From an uncultured Francisellaceae bacterium (GTDB taxonomy: Bacteria > Pseudomonadota > Gammaproteobacteria > UBA6186 > Azoamicaceae): a stretch of DNA of 57,439 nucleotides. Shown piece by piece: positions 54,046 through 57,439 of the stretch. Under the pieces are notes generated by a model. That model was given only the letters and a program-made list of their open reading frames with translations. It did not search any database and had not been told where the DNA came from. The translations under genes were made by a program, and so were the position numbers. Location: assembly GCA_945956915.1 (NCBI GenBank), contig CAMFJH010000014.1, positions 1 to 57,439 on the forward strand. Reading direction: 5' to 3'. Numbering within the stretch: position 1 is the first letter of the stretch; each line of letters opens with the position of its first letter.

Positions 54046-54423
54046 ATGGCAACAGTTAATCAGTTAGTACGTAAAGGGCGAACCAAAGCCACTATAAGAA
54101 ATAAGGTCCCAGCATTACAGGGTTGCCCACAAAAAAGAGGTGTGTGTTCTCGTGTTTATACACAAACACCTAAAAAACCAAACTCCGCATTGCGTAAAGT
54201 ATGTCGTGTTAGACTTACAAACGGATACGAGGTCACGGCCTATATCATAGGTGAAGGCCATAATTTGCAAGAACACTCCGTGGTGCTCATTCGTGGGGGT
54301 CGTGTAAAAGACTTACCCGGTGTTCGATATAAGGTTATACGCGGAAACTTAGATACAGCTGGGGTTAAAAACCGTAAGCAAGCTCGTTCTAAGTATGGTG
54401 CTAAACGTGCCAAAGCGGCATAA
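54046..54423 (+). CDS. rpsL: Ribosomal protein S12
   Basis: 30S protein at the decoding centre. The 125 aa carry [25 protein letters not shown] and [17 protein letters not shown], with both lysines that mutate to give streptomycin resistance in the wild-type form. The length and sequence are standard. First gene of the str operon rpsL-rpsG-fusA-tuf. Confidence 0.99.
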   Translation: MATVNQLVRKGRTKATIRNKVPALQGCPQKRGVCSRVYTQTPKKPNSALRKVCRVRLTNGYEVTAYIIGEGHNLQEHSVVLIRGGRVKDLPGVRYKVIRGNLDTAGVKNRKQARSKYGAKRAKAA

Positions 54424-54453
54424 ACAGTTTTTTTTATATTCTAGGGTAGCGAT

Positions 54454-54942
54454 ATGCCAAGAAGAAATGCAGTCAGTAGACGTCCCATAACACCGGATCC
54501 CATTTATGGGAGCCAGTTAGTAGCTAAATTCGTTAATCAATTGATGACGGGCGGCAAAAAATCCATCGCAGAAGGTATCTTATACGGCGCCTTTGACATT
54601 ATTAAAACCCGCACTAAACGCGATGCATTAGATGTATTTGAAAAAGCGATGGAACATATCCGACCCTACGTAGAAGTCAAATCCAGACGCGTCGGCGGAG
54701 CCACTTACCAGGTGCCTATCGAAGTTCATGCAGCACGTGCTACCGCTTTGGCCATGCGCTGGTTGGTTGAATATGCCAAAAAACGCGGTGAAAAAGGCAT
54801 GTTGGCTAAAATTGCAGGCGAAATTATGGATGCAGCCGATGAAGAAGGTGGCAGCAAAGGTAAAGGGGGCGCGGTGAAAAAACGTGAAGACACGCACCGT
54901 ATGGCAGAAGCTAACAAAGCATTTTCACATTATCGCTGGTAA
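54454..54942 (+). CDS. rpsG: Ribosomal protein S7
   Basis: 30S assembly protein binding the 16S 3' domain. The 162 aa include [28 protein letters not shown] start residues (here [20 protein letters not shown]) and [25 protein letters not shown]. The ending [19 protein letters not shown] is typical, with a short glycine/lysine-rich insertion before it ([11 protein letters not shown]). The ATG follows AGGGTAGCGAT in the gap after rpsL. Confidence 0.98.
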   Translation: MPRRNAVSRRPITPDPIYGSQLVAKFVNQLMTGGKKSIAEGILYGAFDIIKTRTKRDALDVFEKAMEHIRPYVEVKSRRVGGATYQVPIEVHAARATALAMRWLVEYAKKRGEKGMLAKIAGEIMDAADEEGGSKGKGGAVKKREDTHRMAEANKAFSHYRW

Positions 54943-54956
54943 ATAGAGGTTATATC

Positions 54957-57059
54957 GTGTCACGTACTACACCCATTGAACATTATCGAAATATAGGAAT
55001 CGTTGCTCATATTGACGCGGGTAAAACCACAACCACAGAGCGCGTGCTTTTTTATACGGGTGTTTCTCATAAAATTGGTGAAGTACACGATGGCGGAGCC
55101 GTAACCGACTGGATGGAGCAAGAGCGTGAACGCGGTATTACCATTACCTCTGCTGCTATTACAGCCTATTGGTCTGGCATGGATAAGCAATATCCTAATC
55201 ATCGTATTAATATCATTGATACCCCAGGGCACGTGGATTTTACTATTGAAGTAGAACGTTCATTGCGCGTATTAGATGGTGCAGTTGTTGTATTCTCAGC
55301 CGTTGATGGTGTAGAACCTCAGTCAGAAACTGTATGGCGCCAAGCCAATAAATACGGTGTTCCTAGAATTGCGTTTGTGAATAAAATGGACCGTATCGGT
55401 GCAGATTTATTTAGAGTCGCTAAGCAAATTAAAACACGTTTAAATGCAAACCCAGTATTGATTCAAATTCCTATCGGTGCTGAAGAAGGTTTTGAAGGCG
55501 TTATTGATTTGGTCAAAATGAAAGCCATTTATTGGGATGAAAAAAATCAAGGGATGACCTTTGAGTTGCGTGATATCCCAGCAGACCTTAAAGAAACCTG
55601 TCAAGAATGGCATGATAAAATGGTCGAAGCCGCAGCAGAAGCTTCTGAAGAGCTAATGGATAAATACTTTAATGGTGTAACACTCTCCGAAAGCGAAATA
55701 CGAAAAGCTTTAAGAGAAAGAACTTTAAGATCTGAGATCATTCCAGTTTTATGTGGATCCGCTTTTAAAAATAAAGGCGTTCAAGCCATGTTGGATGCAG
55801 TTATCGAGTATTTACCAGCGCCTATTGATGTGCCTCCTATTAAAGGCGTCTTGGATGATGCTGCAAATACAGAAGCAGAACGTGCACCTTCAGATGATGA
55901 GCCATTTTCTGCATTAGCATTTAAGATTATGACCGATCCCTACGTAGGAACTTTAACATTCTTTAGAGTGTATTCCGGCGTATTACAGTCTGGGGATACA
56001 GTCATGAATACTGTGAAAGGTAAAAAAGAACGTTTAGGTCGAATTCTATTAATGCGTGCTAATGATCGGGATGAAATTAAAGAAGTCCGTGCAGGCGATA
56101 TTGCTGCAGCGGTAGGTTTAAAAAATACAACGACAGGTGATACTTTATCGGATCTTGATAAAATCATTACTTTAGAAAGAATGGAATTCCCTGAACCCGT
56201 TATTTCCGTTGCTGTAGAGCCTAAAACTAAGCAAGACCAAGAAAAAATGGGTATTGCATTAAGTAAGTTGGCGCAAGAAGATCCTTCTTTTAGGGTAAAA
56301 ACAGACGAAGAAACGGGCCAAACCATTATTTCCGGTATGGGTGAGCTGCATTTGGATATTATTGTAGACCGTATGCGTCGTGAATTCAGCGTAGAAGCCA
56401 ATATTGGTAAGCCACAGGTTTCTTATAGAGAAACGATTACCAAAACTGTTGAACAAGAAGGTAAGTATGTTCGTCAAACCGGTGGTAAGGGTCAATATGG
56501 CCATGTATGGTTAAAACTCGAACCGCTTGAAGTCGGTAAAGGCTTTGAATTCGTGAATGCAATCGTCGGTGGTGCTGTTCCTAAAGAATACATTGGTGCA
56601 GTTGAAAAAGGCGTGAAGGGCCAGTTAGAAAATGGCGTTATTGCTGGATATCCTGTGGTCGATGTGAAGGTAACCTTATTTGATGGTTCTTATCACGATG
56701 TTGACTCCAGTGAAATGGCGTTTAAGCTCGCAGGTTCTATGGGTGTTAAAGCGGGTGCCGTGAAAGCGGGTGCTTATTTATTAGAACCGATTATGAAGGT
56801 AGAAGTCATCACACCAGAAGATTATATGGGTGATGTTGTTGGAGACTTAAACCGTAGAAGAGGTGTTATTCAAGGTATGGAAGATTCCGTATCTGGGAAA
56901 CAAGTAGCAGCAGAGGTACCATTGTCAGAAATGTTTGGGTATGCAACAGATTTGCGCTCTGCAACCCAGGGTCGTGCGACTTATACCATGGAGTTTATTC
57001 GGTATGCTAGGACGCCTGCAAATATTGAAGAGGAAATTGTTAAAAAGCGTTCGGGCTAG
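54957..57059 (+). CDS. fusA: Elongation factor G
   Basis: GTPase that translocates tRNA and mRNA on the ribosome and helps recycling. The 700 aa begin with a GTG at 54957 preceded by AGAGGTT. The G-domain shows [38 protein letters not shown] and NKMDR. Domains II-V end with [12 protein letters not shown]. The P-loop, switch and drug-target regions look normal. Between rpsG and tuf. Confidence 0.98.
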   Translation: MSRTTPIEHYRNIGIVAHIDAGKTTTTERVLFYTGVSHKIGEVHDGGAVTDWMEQERERGITITSAAITAYWSGMDKQYPNHRINIIDTPGHVDFTIEVERSLRVLDGAVVVFSAVDGVEPQSETVWRQANKYGVPRIAFVNKMDRIGADLFRVAKQIKTRLNANPVLIQIPIGAEEGFEGVIDLVKMKAIYWDEKNQGMTFELRDIPADLKETCQEWHDKMVEAAAEASEELMDKYFNGVTLSESEIRKALRERTLRSEIIPVLCGSAFKNKGVQAMLDAVIEYLPAPIDVPPIKGVLDDAANTEAERAPSDDEPFSALAFKIMTDPYVGTLTFFRVYSGVLQSGDTVMNTVKGKKERLGRILLMRANDRDEIKEVRAGDIAAAVGLKNTTTGDTLSDLDKIITLERMEFPEPVISVAVEPKTKQDQEKMGIALSKLAQEDPSFRVKTDEETGQTIISGMGELHLDIIVDRMRREFSVEANIGKPQVSYRETITKTVEQEGKYVRQTGGKGQYGHVWLKLEPLEVGKGFEFVNAIVGGAVPKEYIGAVEKGVKGQLENGVIAGYPVVDVKVTLFDGSYHDVDSSEMAFKLAGSMGVKAGAVKAGAYLLEPIMKVEVITPEDYMGDVVGDLNRRRGVIQGMEDSVSGKQVAAEVPLSEMFGYATDLRSATQGRATYTMEFIRYARTPANIEEEIVKKRSG

Positions 57060-57064
57060 TGTTG

Positions 57065-57080
57065 TGATCAAATTTGATCA
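57065..57080 (+). repeat. Perfect 16-base palindrome between fusA and tuf
   Basis: TGATCAAATTTGATCA is a self-complementary palindrome beginning six bases after the fusA stop. It could form a weak hairpin without a T-run or a protein binding site. It may be coincidental, as it is AT-rich. Noted as a possible processing or regulatory site at the operon junction. Confidence 0.4.
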
Positions 57081-57111
57081 AGTATTGATTAATTGTTTAT
57101 GAGGTGTTCCA

Positions 57112-57439
57112 GTGTCAAAAGGTAAATTTGAGAGAGATCTTCCGCACTTAAATGTCGGTACCATCGGTCATGTTGACCATGGTAAAACTACGCTAACAGC
57201 AGCTTTAACCAAAGTGTTAGCAGATAAATTTGGTGGTTCTTCTGTCGCGTTTGATCAAATCGATAAGGCGCCTGAAGAAAGAGCTCGTGGTATTACCATT
57301 GCAACCGCACATGTGGAATACCGTTCAGCTACACGTCACTATGCACATGTAGACTGTCCAGGACATGCTGACTATGTGAAGAACATGATCACCGGTGCTG
57401 CACAAATGGACGGTGCTATTTTGGTGGTATCTGCAGCAG
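57112..57439 (+). CDS. tuf: Elongation factor Tu (5' part, cut by the window edge)
   Basis: GTPase that delivers aminoacyl-tRNA. Only 109 codons are present. The GTG at 57112 follows GAGGTG. The start is [45 protein letters not shown] and [31 protein letters not shown] follow. The variant IATAHVEY in place of the common INTSHVEY fits Coxiella-like gammaproteobacteria. The rest of the gene lies outside the window. Confidence 0.97.
   Translation, partial: MSKGKFERDLPHLNVGTIGHVDHGKTTLTAALTKVLADKFGGSSVAFDQIDKAPEERARGITIATAHVEYRSATRHYAHVDCPGHADYVKNMITGAAQMDGAILVVSAA

Noticed and set aside
54628..54917. Minus-strand open frames inside rpsG
   Set aside because: They are shadows of the ribosomal protein gene and have no start signal.
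1..57439. CRISPR arrays, tRNA or rRNA genes
   Set aside because: No regularly spaced repeats with unique spacers and no tRNA-like T-arm sequences were found by reading both strands; a tRNA scan was not run.

Overview
The window looks like part of a bacterial chromosome of about 38-40% GC (estimated by eye). It most resembles a gammaproteobacterium of the order Legionellales (Coxiella / Legionella / Berkiella-like), and a host-associated lifestyle is likely. This is inferred from three things. The housekeeping genes have gammaproteobacterial order: tesA-ybbA-ybbP, tolQRAB-pal-cpoB, and rpsL-rpsG-fusA-tuf. Squalene is made by the HpnCDE route, and LplT is fused to Aas. Eukaryote-like or repeat proteins are abundant (ankyrin, Sel1, polyproline/coiled-coil, a GH5 cellulase). 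The species cannot be named from the sequence alone.

Layout. 0-2.4 kb: a polyproline/coiled-coil protein whose frame is interrupted by a TGA near the window edge, glutaredoxin and a small membrane protein. 2.4-7.7 kb: the divergent tesA / ybbA-ybbP pair, an unlisted 54-aa membrane protein, and yqgF-gshB. 7.7-9.0 kb: an archaeal-type AAA ATPase behind an array of phased repeats. 9.0-12.7 kb: a gph-hpnC-hpnD-hpnE operon making squalene. 12.8-13.5 kb: a Phd/VapC toxin-antitoxin pair with a palindromic operator. 13.6-20.3 kb: the lysophospholipid transporter/acyltransferase/acyl-ACP synthetase fusion, ubiG, a Sel1 protein and argS. 20.5-28.2 kb: gyrA followed directly by the complete tol-pal operon. 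28.2-28.95 kb: a REP-associated tyrosine transposase (RAYT) between two inverted REP hairpins. 28.97-32.9 kb: an exonuclease, aspS, nfeD and qmcA. 32.9-36.9 kb: an accessory stretch with a collapsed AAA-ATPase pseudogene behind a perfect inverted repeat, a transglutaminase-like protein, an ankyrin protein and a helical orphan protein. 36.9-39.1 kb: the two subunits of a 3-oxoacid CoA-transferase, unusually split and convergent around a DUF1269-like gene. 39.1-43.7 kb: a DUF445 protein, a large Sel1 lipoprotein, a CofE-like ligase and a secreted GH5 cellulase. 43.7-47.2 kb: brnQ, mutH and ffh. 47.3-53.7 kb: an accessory block with a coiled-coil membrane protein, a 1216-aa helicase-ankyrin fusion and a HEPN protein. 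53.7-57.4 kb: the str operon, whose leader can form competing hairpins, ending inside tuf.

The best candidates for something undescribed are the 47.3-53.7 kb block (helicase-ankyrin + membrane coiled-coil protein + HEPN without its usual antitoxin), the repeat-flanked archaeal-type ATPase loci (one intact, one collapsed), the RAYT unit, and the split CoA-transferase locus. All functional statements come from reading the sequence by eye. No database or structure search was run.
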